This document shows positions 55,381-64,000 of a stretch of DNA of 64,000 bases, in pieces (the stretch's first letter is position 1; every line of letters starts with the position of its first letter). The DNA lies in assembly GCA_017644005.1 (NCBI GenBank), contig JAEPMJ010000001.1, positions 124,001-188,000 on the forward strand, read 5' to 3'. Under the pieces are notes generated by a model. It worked only from the letters and a program-made list of their open reading frames with translations. It ran no database searches and had not been told where the DNA came from. The position numbers and the translations under genes were made by a program. The DNA is from Rhizobiaceae bacterium (GTDB lineage: Bacteria; Pseudomonadota; Alphaproteobacteria; Rhizobiales; Rhizobiaceae).

Positions 55381-55994
55381 CCGACATCCGTCACATCGTC
55401 TTCGACATCGGCCGCGTGCTGATCCACTACGATCCAGAAATTCCGTTCCGCCGCCTTATTCCGGACGCGGAAAAGCGGCGCTGGTTCCTCGAAAATGTCT
55501 GTACCGGCGACTGGAATGTCGAGCAGGACCGCGGCCGCAGGATCGCGGATGCCGAGGCGTTGCTGATCGCCGACTTTCCCGACGAGGAAGAAAACATCCG
55601 CGCCTTCTACCGGCACTGGCACGAGATGGTGAGCCACGCTTATGACGACAGCGTCGCCATCATGACGGCGTTGATCGAGGATGGCCGCGACGTGACGATG
55701 CTGACGAATTTTTCAGCCGAGACCTATCCGCGCGCGCAGCAGATGTTTCCGTTTCTGGCACTACCGCGCGGCGTATCCGTTTCGGGCGAGCTGGGCCTGA
55801 TCAAACCCGACCGCGAAATCTACGACCACCACGTATCCTCATTCGGCCTCGACCCCTCGGCAACGCTGTTCATCGACGACAGCCAGCAGAACGTCGATGG
55901 CGCGATCGCCGCCGGCTGGAATTCGGTCCTTTTCACTGGTGCGGAGAAGCTGAAAGCCGATCTCGCGGCTCATGGCGTTTCATTGAGAAACTGA
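55377..55994 (+). CDS. HAD-superfamily phosphatase (YihX-like)
   Basis: 205 residues. Motif I HIVFDIGRVLIHYD (nucleophile Asp about 10; the +2 residue is Gly, as in YihX/epoxide-hydrolase-N-like members), motif II MLTNFS, motif III Lys in LGLIKPDREIYD and motif IV FIDDSQQN. Probably a small-molecule phosphatase. It is co-translated with mutY (ATGA overlap), a link seen in Rhizobiales. Confidence 0.9.
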   Translation: MTDIRHIVFDIGRVLIHYDPEIPFRRLIPDAEKRRWFLENVCTGDWNVEQDRGRRIADAEALLIADFPDEEENIRAFYRHWHEMVSHAYDDSVAIMTALIEDGRDVTMLTNFSAETYPRAQQMFPFLALPRGVSVSGELGLIKPDREIYDHHVSSFGLDPSATLFIDDSQQNVDGAIAAGWNSVLFTGAEKLKADLAAHGVSLRN

Positions 55995-55998
55995 TTCA

Positions 55999-56028
55999 AG
56001 CCGCTGCGGGGTAGATTCCGCGGCGGCT
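55999..56028. terminator. Hairpin terminator between convergent HAD and ccrM genes
   Basis: AGCCGCTGCGG at 55999-56009 pairs with CCGCGGCGGCT at 56018-56028 through 11 bp with one G-U pair and an 8-base loop, followed by CTTTACCTGTT. It sits in the 60-bp gap between two convergent stops and may serve both. Confidence 0.55.
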
Positions 56029-56054
56029 CTTTACCTGTTGAAATCGTTGGACGA

Positions 56055-57222
<1,168 letters not shown>

Positions 57223-57367
57223 TGTTTACTGGCCGTTATGGTTACCGCTTTGCGTAAAGAATTGGTGAAGCGCGAGCGTCCGTTTGCGCCCCAGGCTGCA
57301 ATCGTGTAACCCCGCCTGCGTGCGCTCCCTCCCGAGCTCCAACAATCAAATCCCGAGAGAATCTGAT

Positions 57368-58060
57368 TTGATCGAACTGGTTATCTTCGATTGCGATGGC
57401 GTGCTGGTCGATTCCGAGATCATTGCCGCGCGCGTCGAAACCGCACTGCTGGCCAAGGTGGGCATCGAGATCGATCCCACCGAATTTGCCGCGCGTTATG
57501 CAGGCCTCACCTTTCGCGACATTCTGATACGGCTCGAGGCCGAGACCGGAAAAGTGCTCCAGGCATCGATGCTTGACAAACAAAGGGCCGAGCTGGACCG
57601 GCGGCTGGCGCGCGAGGTTCGGGCCATTGCCGGCGTTGCCGAGGCCGTAGCCGCGGTCAAACAACCCCGGTGCATATGCTCAAATTCGCGCTCCGAGCGT
57701 CTGGAAATGATGCTCGGCAAGACCGGATTGTTGCCGCTCTTCGAGGGCCGTGTCTTCTCTGCAGTGGACTTGCCTGAACCGCGGCCTAAGCCAGCACCGG
57801 ACGTCTATCTTCACGCCGCGTCGGTGATGAACACGGACCCGGCAAAATGTATGGTGCTGGAGGATTCCGTTCACGGTGTTGCGGCAGCGAAAGCAGCCGG
57901 AATGCGCGTGATCGGCTTTACCGGCGGCGCGCACAGCTATCCCGGTCATTCAGACGTATTGACGGAAGCGGGCGCGGAAACGGCGATCAATCGCTGGGCC
58001 AATCTCAGACCAGTGCTCGATGCGCTTTCGGTCTGGGCCGACGAACAAAGCCCCGCCTAG
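57368..58060 (+). CDS. HAD-superfamily hydrolase (beta-phosphoglucomutase/GPH-like)
   Basis: 230 residues from TTG 57368, preceded by GAGAG about six bases away. Motif I LVIFDCDGVLVDSE (Asp nucleophile and Asp+2), a helical cap (about 20-85), motif II CSNSRSERLEMM, motif III RPKPAPDVYLHA and motif IV MVLEDSVHGVAAAKAAGM fit subfamily IA phosphatases such as YieH or beta-phosphoglucomutase. Substrate not predictable. Convergent with the lipoprotein gene, overlapping by 4 bp. Confidence 0.88.
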   Translation: MIELVIFDCDGVLVDSEIIAARVETALLAKVGIEIDPTEFAARYAGLTFRDILIRLEAETGKVLQASMLDKQRAELDRRLAREVRAIAGVAEAVAAVKQPRCICSNSRSERLEMMLGKTGLLPLFEGRVFSAVDLPEPRPKPAPDVYLHAASVMNTDPAKCMVLEDSVHGVAAAKAAGMRVIGFTGGAHSYPGHSDVLTEAGAETAINRWANLRPVLDALSVWADEQSPA

Positions 58061-58611
58061 GGCGTGTCGTACGGTCCCTCGTCATAACCGGCGAAGATAA
58101 GCACGTTCTGCGTAGCCGGCACCGGAATCTGGAACACGGCATCGGAGAAGATGAACTGCGTCGCGCCGATCGTGTCAGGGATGTTCACCGGGTGCTTGAA
58201 AAGCTGCGAATAGAGCACATCCGCGCCCTGTATCGCGGCAACCCGGATCGGCATGGTGATGGTACCGGCCTTACCCTTGGGGCCCGGCACGATGCGGCCC
58301 GCAATGGCGACCTTGATATTCAGCATGTCGCCCGAACGGCTGCACTGGCGGGTCACATCGGCGATGGACGCCTGGTAGATCACGCGTGTCGCATCGTCCT
58401 TGCCGCCACGTTCAAAGGTGTTGAAATATGCCGTTCCTTCGCGCAGCTGAACCGCCGGGCAATACATCCGCAGTTCGCTCAGCTTCACCGGCTCGTTGGC
58501 CCGCTGGCTTTCCAGATCCAGCGCGTCAACACCGCTGCCCGACTGGCAGCCGGCAAGGCCAAACGCGGCCAAAGCCAGCACCGATACGGCGGCAAAAGAA
58601 AACCTGCTCAC
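58057..58611 (-). CDS. Conserved hypothetical lipoprotein
   Basis: 184 residues from GTG 58611, which has AGGGG six bases upstream. The N-terminus is a signal peptide with lipobox LAGC (about 19-22), so it should be a lipoprotein. The mature part has a SELRMYCPAVQLREG segment and VIYQASIADVTRQCSR with three Cys in total and beta-rich pattern. I do not recognise a named family, though such proteins are common in Rhizobiales next to thrC. Divergent from thrC. Confidence 0.82.
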   Translation of the reverse strand: MSRFSFAAVSVLALAAFGLAGCQSGSGVDALDLESQRANEPVKLSELRMYCPAVQLREGTAYFNTFERGGKDDATRVIYQASIADVTRQCSRSGDMLNIKVAIAGRIVPGPKGKAGTITMPIRVAAIQGADVLYSQLFKHPVNIPDTIGATQFIFSDAVFQIPVPATQNVLIFAGYDEGPYDTP

Positions 58612-58745
58612 TGAAAACCCCTGAAACTGTGCTTCCCACACGCTAAGTGGCTGTTCTATATCAATCGCGCGCGCGGAAAGCGACCGAAGGAATACGGTTT
58701 TTCAAAGGCCGGTAAACAACACTGTAGCAGCCCGGACCAATCGAA

Positions 58746-60143
58746 ATGCACTACATCAGTACCCGAGGCGCCGCACCACGGCTAGGATTCGCCGACGTGC
58801 TTCTCGCCGGACTTGCACGTGACGGCGGGCTCTACGTTCCCGAAGAATGGCCGACATTCAGTGCGTCCGAAATCGCCGCGATGCGCGGGCTTTCCTACGC
58901 CGAGATCGCCAAGCGCCTACTGGCGCCGTTCGTCGGCGGCGAAATAGAGGCCTCGGAATTCGCGAAAATCGTCGACGACGCCTATGCCTCGTTCCGGCAC
59001 CCGGCCGTCTGCCCATTGGTGCAGACCGGCGCCAACGAGTTTGTGCTTGAGCTGTTTCACGGTCCCACCCTTGCCTTCAAGGACGTTGCCATGCAGCTGC
59101 TCGGGCGGCTTATGGACCATGTCCTCACAGAACGGGGGCAACGCGCCACTATCGTCGGCGCAACTTCCGGCGACACGGGCGGCGCCGCCATCGAAGCCTT
59201 TGCCGGCCGCGAACGCGCAGATATCTTCATTCTGTTTCCGCACGGACGCGTTTCGCCGGTTCAGCAGAAGCAGATGACGACGTCGGGCGCCAGCAATGTC
59301 CACGCGCTAGCGATCGAAGGCAATTTCGACGACTGCCAGGGGCTGGTGAAAGGCATGTTCAACGACCATGCCTTTCGCGACCGCCTGGGCGTGTCGGGCG
59401 TAAACTCGATCAACTGGGCACGCATCATGGCCCAGATCGTCTATTATTTTTCCTCCGCGCTTTCGCTCGGCGCTCCGGACCGCGCGGTGTCCTTCACGGT
59501 GCCCACCGGCAATTTCGGCGATATTTTCGCCGGCTACGCTGCGAAAAGAATGGGCCTGCCCATCGATCGACTCATCATTGCCACAAACGACAACGACATT
59601 CTGGCGCGCGCGCTCGAAAACGGACGCTACGAAACGCGGCCGGTCATCGCCACCACATCCCCTTCGATGGACATTCAGGTGTCGTCGAATTTCGAGCGGC
59701 TTCTGTTCGAGGCCGGCGGCCGCGACGCCCGTGCAATCGCCCGGGCCATGGACGGGCTCAAGCAGTCAGGCGCGTTCGGTGTGGACGCTCGCACGCTGGC
59801 AGCCATCCGCGCTGACTTCGCGGCGGGTTCCGCGACGATGGACCAGACTGCGGCCACAATCGATGCCGTACTCAAAGGGTCCGGCTATCTGCTCGATCCG
59901 CATACGGCGAGCGCCATGCATGTCGCACGCCGGCAGGAAGCCGCAACAAGCCCCATAGTCGTGTTGGCAACCGCGCACCCGGCAAAGTTCCCGGACGCGG
60001 TTCGTGCGGCAAGCGGTGCGGTGCCAGCCTTGCCGGCCTGGCTTGCGGGACTGATGGAAAAACCCGAAAAGTTTGAGGTTCTTTCATCTGATCTGAAAAT
60101 GTTGGAGGATTATGTTGAGGAGCGTGCCCGCGCCGCGCTTTAG
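58746..60143 (+). CDS. thrC: Threonine synthase
   Basis: 465 residues, typical of the longer bacterial form. ISTRGAAPRLGFADVLLAGLA at the start, FHGPTLAFKDVAMQLLGRLM (about 100-119) with the PLP Lys, SGDTGGAAIEAF (about 138) and VPTGNFGDIFAGYAA (about 254) with the PLP phosphate site. It converts O-phosphohomoserine to threonine. About 25 bp before the M16 protease gene on the same strand. Confidence 0.95.
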   Translation: MHYISTRGAAPRLGFADVLLAGLARDGGLYVPEEWPTFSASEIAAMRGLSYAEIAKRLLAPFVGGEIEASEFAKIVDDAYASFRHPAVCPLVQTGANEFVLELFHGPTLAFKDVAMQLLGRLMDHVLTERGQRATIVGATSGDTGGAAIEAFAGRERADIFILFPHGRVSPVQQKQMTTSGASNVHALAIEGNFDDCQGLVKGMFNDHAFRDRLGVSGVNSINWARIMAQIVYYFSSALSLGAPDRAVSFTVPTGNFGDIFAGYAAKRMGLPIDRLIIATNDNDILARALENGRYETRPVIATTSPSMDIQVSSNFERLLFEAGGRDARAIARAMDGLKQSGAFGVDARTLAAIRADFAAGSATMDQTAATIDAVLKGSGYLLDPHTASAMHVARRQEAATSPIVVLATAHPAKFPDAVRAASGAVPALPAWLAGLMEKPEKFEVLSSDLKMLEDYVEERARAAL

Positions 60144-60167
60144 CGTATCCCAGGGAGCAGGAAGTTG

Positions 60168-61460
60168 ATGGGTGTACAGGTAAGCCGTCTGTCGAACGGC
60201 ATGACGGTCGCTACCGAGAACCAGCCACATATCGAAAGCGTTGCATTGGGCGTCTGGGTCCGGTCGGGTTCACGCAACGAGCGCGACAACGAACACGGCA
60301 TCGCGCATCTGCTGGAACACATGGCCTTCAAGGGTACCAGTTCACGGTCGGCCTGGGACATCGCTTCGCAGATCGAAAATGTTGGTGGAGAAATCAACGC
60401 TGCGACAAGTGTCGAAACAACCGCCTTTTACGCGCGGGTGATGCGCAACGACGTGCCGCTGGCGATCGACATCATTTCCGACATCCTGACAGACTCCAAA
60501 TTCGATGCCGACGAACTGGTGCGCGAACAACATGTCATCCTGCAGGAAATAGGCGCCGCGCATGATACGCCCGACGACATCGTGTTCGACCGCTTCACGG
60601 AGACCGCGTTTCGCAATCAGGCGCTGGGGCGCTCGATATTGGGCACCCCGGACACCGTACGGTCATTCTCTCCCGACAATCTCAGGTCGTTTCTCGACAA
60701 TCAGTACGGCGCCGACCGCATGGTCGTGGTAGCGGCCGGCGCGGTCGATCACGATGCGTTCGTGCGCCGGATCGAACTCGGCCTTGGCGGGTTCAGGGCG
60801 AAGGCGCCTGCGAGCGAGCCGAGCGAAGCCGCTTATGTCGGTGGCGATTTCCGCGAAGACCGGGACCTCATGGACGCGCAGATCGTGCTCGGTTTCGAAG
60901 GGCGCGCCTACCACGTGCGTGATTTCTATGCCTCGCAGCTGCTCTCCATGATACTCGGCGGCGGCATGTCATCTCGGCTGTTTCAGGAGGTACGCGAGCG
61001 CAAAGGGCTTTGCTATTCGGTCTATGCCTTTCATTGGGGCTTTTCCGACACCGGCGTTTTTGGTGTTCACGCAGCAACCGGAAAAGAAGATATCGCGGAA
61101 CTCGTGCCGCTTCTGTTGAATGAGCTGCAAAAGGCGGGCGACGAAATCACGCTGGAGGAGCTCAACCGGGCGCGGGCCCAGTACCGGGCCGGCCTGGTCA
61201 TGGCGACCGAAAGTCCTGCCAGCAGAGCTTCGCAAATCGCTCGGCAGCTGCTGCTTTACGGCAGGCCGATCCCGATGGAGGAACTGATGGACCGGTTGTC
61301 GAAGATTACAGTGGAACGCCTGTCAGATCTTGCCAGACGTCTCTTCTCAACCACTCCCACAATTGCGGCCATCGGGCCGGTCGGCTCGATGCCGGCCTTC
61401 GAGACCGTGCGCAACAAGCTGGAGCGCACGGACACACCGGCCCACAGGATCGCTGTCTGA
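60168..61460 (+). CDS. M16-family zinc peptidase (mitochondrial-processing-peptidase-like)
   Basis: 430 residues. The inverted zinc motif HLLEHMAFKGT (His-x-x-Glu-His, about 46-56) with the third ligand Glu in EQHVILQEI some 70-80 residues on. C-terminal half holds GGGMSSRLFQEVRERKGLCY, as in active beta subunits of processing peptidases. Substrate unknown in bacteria. ATG 60168 follows GGGAGCAGGAAG. The order thrC-M16-GNAT is conserved in Rhizobiales. Confidence 0.93.
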   Translation: MGVQVSRLSNGMTVATENQPHIESVALGVWVRSGSRNERDNEHGIAHLLEHMAFKGTSSRSAWDIASQIENVGGEINAATSVETTAFYARVMRNDVPLAIDIISDILTDSKFDADELVREQHVILQEIGAAHDTPDDIVFDRFTETAFRNQALGRSILGTPDTVRSFSPDNLRSFLDNQYGADRMVVVAAGAVDHDAFVRRIELGLGGFRAKAPASEPSEAAYVGGDFREDRDLMDAQIVLGFEGRAYHVRDFYASQLLSMILGGGMSSRLFQEVRERKGLCYSVYAFHWGFSDTGVFGVHAATGKEDIAELVPLLLNELQKAGDEITLEELNRARAQYRAGLVMATESPASRASQIARQLLLYGRPIPMEELMDRLSKITVERLSDLARRLFSTTPTIAAIGPVGSMPAFETVRNKLERTDTPAHRIAV

Positions 61461-61470
61461 CCCGGCGGTG

Positions 61471-62061
61471 ATGCTCGGTCTGCCAGCCTATCGCCGACCT
61501 GAACCGGAGCTGGCGGCCAAGTCGATCAGGCTTAGGCTCCCGCAACGCGGCGACTATCGCGAATGGGCCGCACTGCGCCATCAAAGCCGTGACTTTCTGA
61601 CGCCGTGGGAACCGCGCTGGGGAAAAGACGAGCTGGAAAAGACGGCCTGGCGCGAAAGGCTGAGGCGCTACCGGCGGGAATTCAATTCCGGTGCTGCCGT
61701 GCCGCTGTTTATATTCGACATTCAAAGCGGCGCGCTGGTTGGCGGCATCACGCTCAGCAATATCCGCTATGGCGTCGCACAATGTGCCAGCATCGGCTAC
61801 TGGCTCGGTGAGCCCCATGCCGGCAAGGGGCTGATGGTCGAGGCGTTGGAACTGGTGACTGTTTACGCATTCCAAAGGTTGAGATTGCACCGCCTCGAAG
61901 CTGCCTGTATTCCCGACAACAACCGATCGGTTCGCGTACTTGAAAAAGCCGGATTCAAACGCGAAGGACTGCTTAGATCCTACCTGAAGATCAACGGGTT
62001 CTGGCAGGACCATTTTCTTTATGCCCGGGTGGCTGACGGCTACGAACGGGCGCCGCAGTGA
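61471..62061 (+). CDS. RimJ/RimL-type GNAT acetyltransferase
   Basis: 196 residues. IRLRLPQRGDYREWAALR (about 19-36), the acetyl-CoA loop in GYWLGEPHAGKGLMVEALEL (about 110-129) and PDNNRSVRVLEKAGF identify the RimJ/L group, which acetylates ribosomal protein N-termini or small amines. ATG 61471 is 10 bp after the protease stop. Its stop overlaps the GTG of the next gene (GTGA). Confidence 0.9.
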   Translation: MLGLPAYRRPEPELAAKSIRLRLPQRGDYREWAALRHQSRDFLTPWEPRWGKDELEKTAWRERLRRYRREFNSGAAVPLFIFDIQSGALVGGITLSNIRYGVAQCASIGYWLGEPHAGKGLMVEALELVTVYAFQRLRLHRLEAACIPDNNRSVRVLEKAGFKREGLLRSYLKINGFWQDHFLYARVADGYERAPQ

Positions 62062-64000
62062 GGCAGCGCGCATTGGCGACCACAATAAGTACAAGCATCA
62101 AGACGCTGATTGCCGGCCTGCTGGCGCTGCTGATTTCCGCCGTCTCGGCAGTCGCCGTCGAACCTATCAAGATTTCGCGCGGGGATATCGCACTCGACCT
62201 GTCGCGCGCGGTCGAAATCTACCGAAACCAGGGACAGAATTTTCAGGTTTCCACGGCACCAGGCCTCGACGGAATCGTGCGGCGCATCGAAGTGGAAGCG
62301 AGCAGCGAACGATCGACCGGAGACTGGGCGGTTTTTGCACTGGCCAACAACTCCGACCAGCAGCTCGACAGGTTGATTGAAGCGCCGCATTTCCGACTCT
62401 CGGGCTCAGGGCTTATCTGGCCCGACCTGGGCTCGCGCCGCATCGCGGCGATCACACCCAGCGAGGGTTTTGCGCTCGACCGTCAGGCCAGCAGCGATGC
62501 AGACGTATTTCTGGTGACGCTGAACCCCGGATCGGTGGTGACATTCGTCGCCGAGCTGTCTTCGTCGCGTTTGCCGCAGGTCTATCTGTGGGATCCGGAG
62601 GCCTACAAGGACACGGTCAATTCCTACACGCTTTTCAGGGGCATCGTGATCGGTATCGCCGGTCTGCTGGCGCTGTTCCTGACGATCCTGTTTGTCGTCA
62701 AGGGAACGTCGATGTTCCCGGCCACTGCAGCGCTGGCCTGGGCGGTGCTGGCCTATATCTCGATCGACTTCGGCTTCATGACGCGGGTGATCGACATTTC
62801 GCCAGGCAACGAGCAGCTGTGGCGCGCAGGCACGGAGATAGCGCTGGCAGGCACGCTGATCGTGTTCCTGTTCACCTATCTCAACCTCAATCGCTGGCAC
62901 GGACACTTCAGCTACGGCGCACTGGCCTGGATCCTGGCGCTGCTGGCGATAGGAGGCGTGGCACTTTTCGATCCCGCGGTTGCCGCCGGTATCGCACGCA
63001 TCTCCTTTGCGCTGACGGCCATCGTCGGCATCGCCGTGATCGCCTATCTGTGTTTCCAGGGCTATGACCGCGCGATCATGATCGTGCCGAGCTGGCTGAT
63101 GATCCTAGCCTGGCTCACGGGCGCATGGATGACGGTCACCGGGCTGCTCGACAACGACATCATCCAGCCCGCGCTTGGCGGCGGGCTGGTTCTGATCGTG
63201 CTTCTGATCGGCTTTACGGTGATGCAGCATGCATTTGCCGGCGGTGCCCTGCACCAGGGCCTGTTCAGCGATATGGAACGCCAGGCGCTTGCCCTGACTG
63301 GGTCGGGCGACAGTGTGTGGGACTGGGACGTGCCGCGCGACCGTGTCGTGACCCGGCCCGATATCAGTCGCCAGCTCGGGTTGGCACCCAACAGTCTGCA
63401 GGGTCCTGCGCGCAACTGGCTACCGGCCCTGCACGCCGACGACCGCGACACCTTCCGCACGACCCTCGACGTGGTGCTGGAACACAGGCGCGGGCGCATA
63501 TCGCAAGCGTTTCGCCTGCGCGGATCGGACGGCCACTATCACTGGTTCCTGTTGCGGGCGCGCCCGGTGATTGGCTCCGACGGCGAAATCATCCGCTGCG
63601 TCGGCACGCTGATCGATGTGACCGAGCAGAAGAAAGCCGAAGAGCGGCTGCTGCAGGATGCGGTTCACGACAATTTGACGGGGTTGCCAAACCGGCAGCT
63701 TTTCATGAACCGGCTCGAAACGGTGATCACGCTGGCGCGGGACGACGACAAGGTGCGCCCGACAGTCTTCGTTGTCGATATCGACCGGTTCAAGCATGTC
63801 AATGACAGCCTCGGTATTTCCGCCGGCGACACGATCCTGCTCACCATTTCCCGGCGGCTGCACCGGCTCTTGAAACCCCAGGACTCGCTGTCGCGCTTCT
63901 CCGGCGACCAGTTCGCGATCATGCTCCTGTCGGAGCAGGATCCCGCCCGTATCGCCGCCGTCGCCGATGCCATCCGGCAGGCCGTGCGCGCTCCGCTCAC
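62058..64000 (+). CDS. 7TM sensor - PAS - degenerate GGDEF protein (3' end outside window)
   Basis: 648 codons visible from GTG 62058. A signal-like helix (about 13-33) leads into a periplasmic beta-rich domain (about 35-180), then about seven membrane helices (about 190-400), a layout like 7TMR-DISM sensors. A PAS domain follows (about 410-520, SGDSVWDWDVPRDR to VGTLIDVTEQKKAEE) and a GGDEF domain begins at DNLTGLPNRQLFMNRL. The signature reads SGDQF (615-619) instead of GGDEF, so cyclase activity is doubtful. An EAL domain may follow beyond the window, as is usual with this arrangement, making it a candidate c-di-GMP phosphodiesterase. Confidence 0.88.
   Translation, partial: MRQRALATTISTSIKTLIAGLLALLISAVSAVAVEPIKISRGDIALDLSRAVEIYRNQGQNFQVSTAPGLDGIVRRIEVEASSERSTGDWAVFALANNSDQQLDRLIEAPHFRLSGSGLIWPDLGSRRIAAITPSEGFALDRQASSDADVFLVTLNPGSVVTFVAELSSSRLPQVYLWDPEAYKDTVNSYTLFRGIVIGIAGLLALFLTILFVVKGTSMFPATAALAWAVLAYISIDFGFMTRVIDISPGNEQLWRAGTEIALAGTLIVFLFTYLNLNRWHGHFSYGALAWILALLAIGGVALFDPAVAAGIARISFALTAIVGIAVIAYLCFQGYDRAIMIVPSWLMILAWLTGAWMTVTGLLDNDIIQPALGGGLVLIVLLIGFTVMQHAFAGGALHQGLFSDMERQALALTGSGDSVWDWDVPRDRVVTRPDISRQLGLAPNSLQGPARNWLPALHADDRDTFRTTLDVVLEHRRGRISQAFRLRGSDGHYHWFLLRARPVIGSDGEIIRCVGTLIDVTEQKKAEERLLQDAVHDNLTGLPNRQLFMNRLETVITLARDDDKVRPTVFVVDIDRFKHVNDSLGISAGDTILLTISRRLHRLLKPQDSLSRFSGDQFAIMLLSEQDPARIAAVADAIRQAVRAPL

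Overview
The window looks like chromosomal DNA of an alphaproteobacterium, most likely order Hyphomicrobiales (Rhizobiales), possibly near the Phyllobacteriaceae. The case rests on a CcrM-type cell-cycle adenine methyltransferase, the housekeeping order ppdK / smc / dsbA / DUF721 / mutY / HAD / ccrM / HAD / thrC / M16 peptidase / RimJ-type GNAT / PAS-GGDEF, an LptC-like protein, and mostly high-GC DNA. No rRNA, tRNA, transposase or CRISPR array was seen. The placement is inferred from gene content, not from a search.

Region 1 (1-9644). A tightly overlapping minus-strand operon runs from 8654 to the left edge: DUF2334-type deacetylase, LpxB-like glycosyltransferase A, membrane GT2, GNAT acetyltransferase, LpxB-like glycosyltransferase B, MsbA-type ABC exporter, GT4, and a membrane protein resembling an O-antigen ligase/polymerase that leaves the window. 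A lone LptC-like gene diverges from it. Together they read as a pathway that builds, edits, flips and exports a glycolipid of unknown structure. This is the best candidate here for an undescribed system.

Region 2 (9824-45591). A surface-polysaccharide and nonulosonic-acid locus. It contains a Wzz-like regulator, methyltransferase, BNR-repeat propeller protein, Wzy-like polymerase, unknown GT and Wzx flippase. The pseudaminic-acid genes are pseI, pseG, pseH, pseC and pseB, with an SpsF-like cytidylyltransferase in the pseF role. An amidation set (HisH-like, HisF-like, PseA-like) sits among them, plus a class III aminotransferase, a formyltransferase and an aldo/keto reductase. A phage-tail-like DUF2793 gene lies inside the same block. 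Next come a heparinase II/III-family protein and a WbuB-like GT. A di-N-acetylbacillosamine-type set follows (PglF/WbpM-like dehydratase, PglE-like, PglD-like, PglC-like), then UDP-ManNAcA synthesis (wecB, wecC), GDP-mannose supply (manC, manB-like) and galE. The genes could supply an Und-PP-linked oligosaccharide with several amino sugars, and an amidinated and possibly formylated nonulosonic acid.

Region 3 (45621-64000). Conserved core genes: ppdK, cupin, VOC, smc, dsbA-like lipoprotein, DUF721/DciA, mutY, two HAD phosphatases, ccrM, a lipoprotein, thrC, M16 protease, GNAT, and the start of a 7TM-PAS-GGDEF protein whose signature is degenerate. This block is ordinary apart from small repeats and hairpins.
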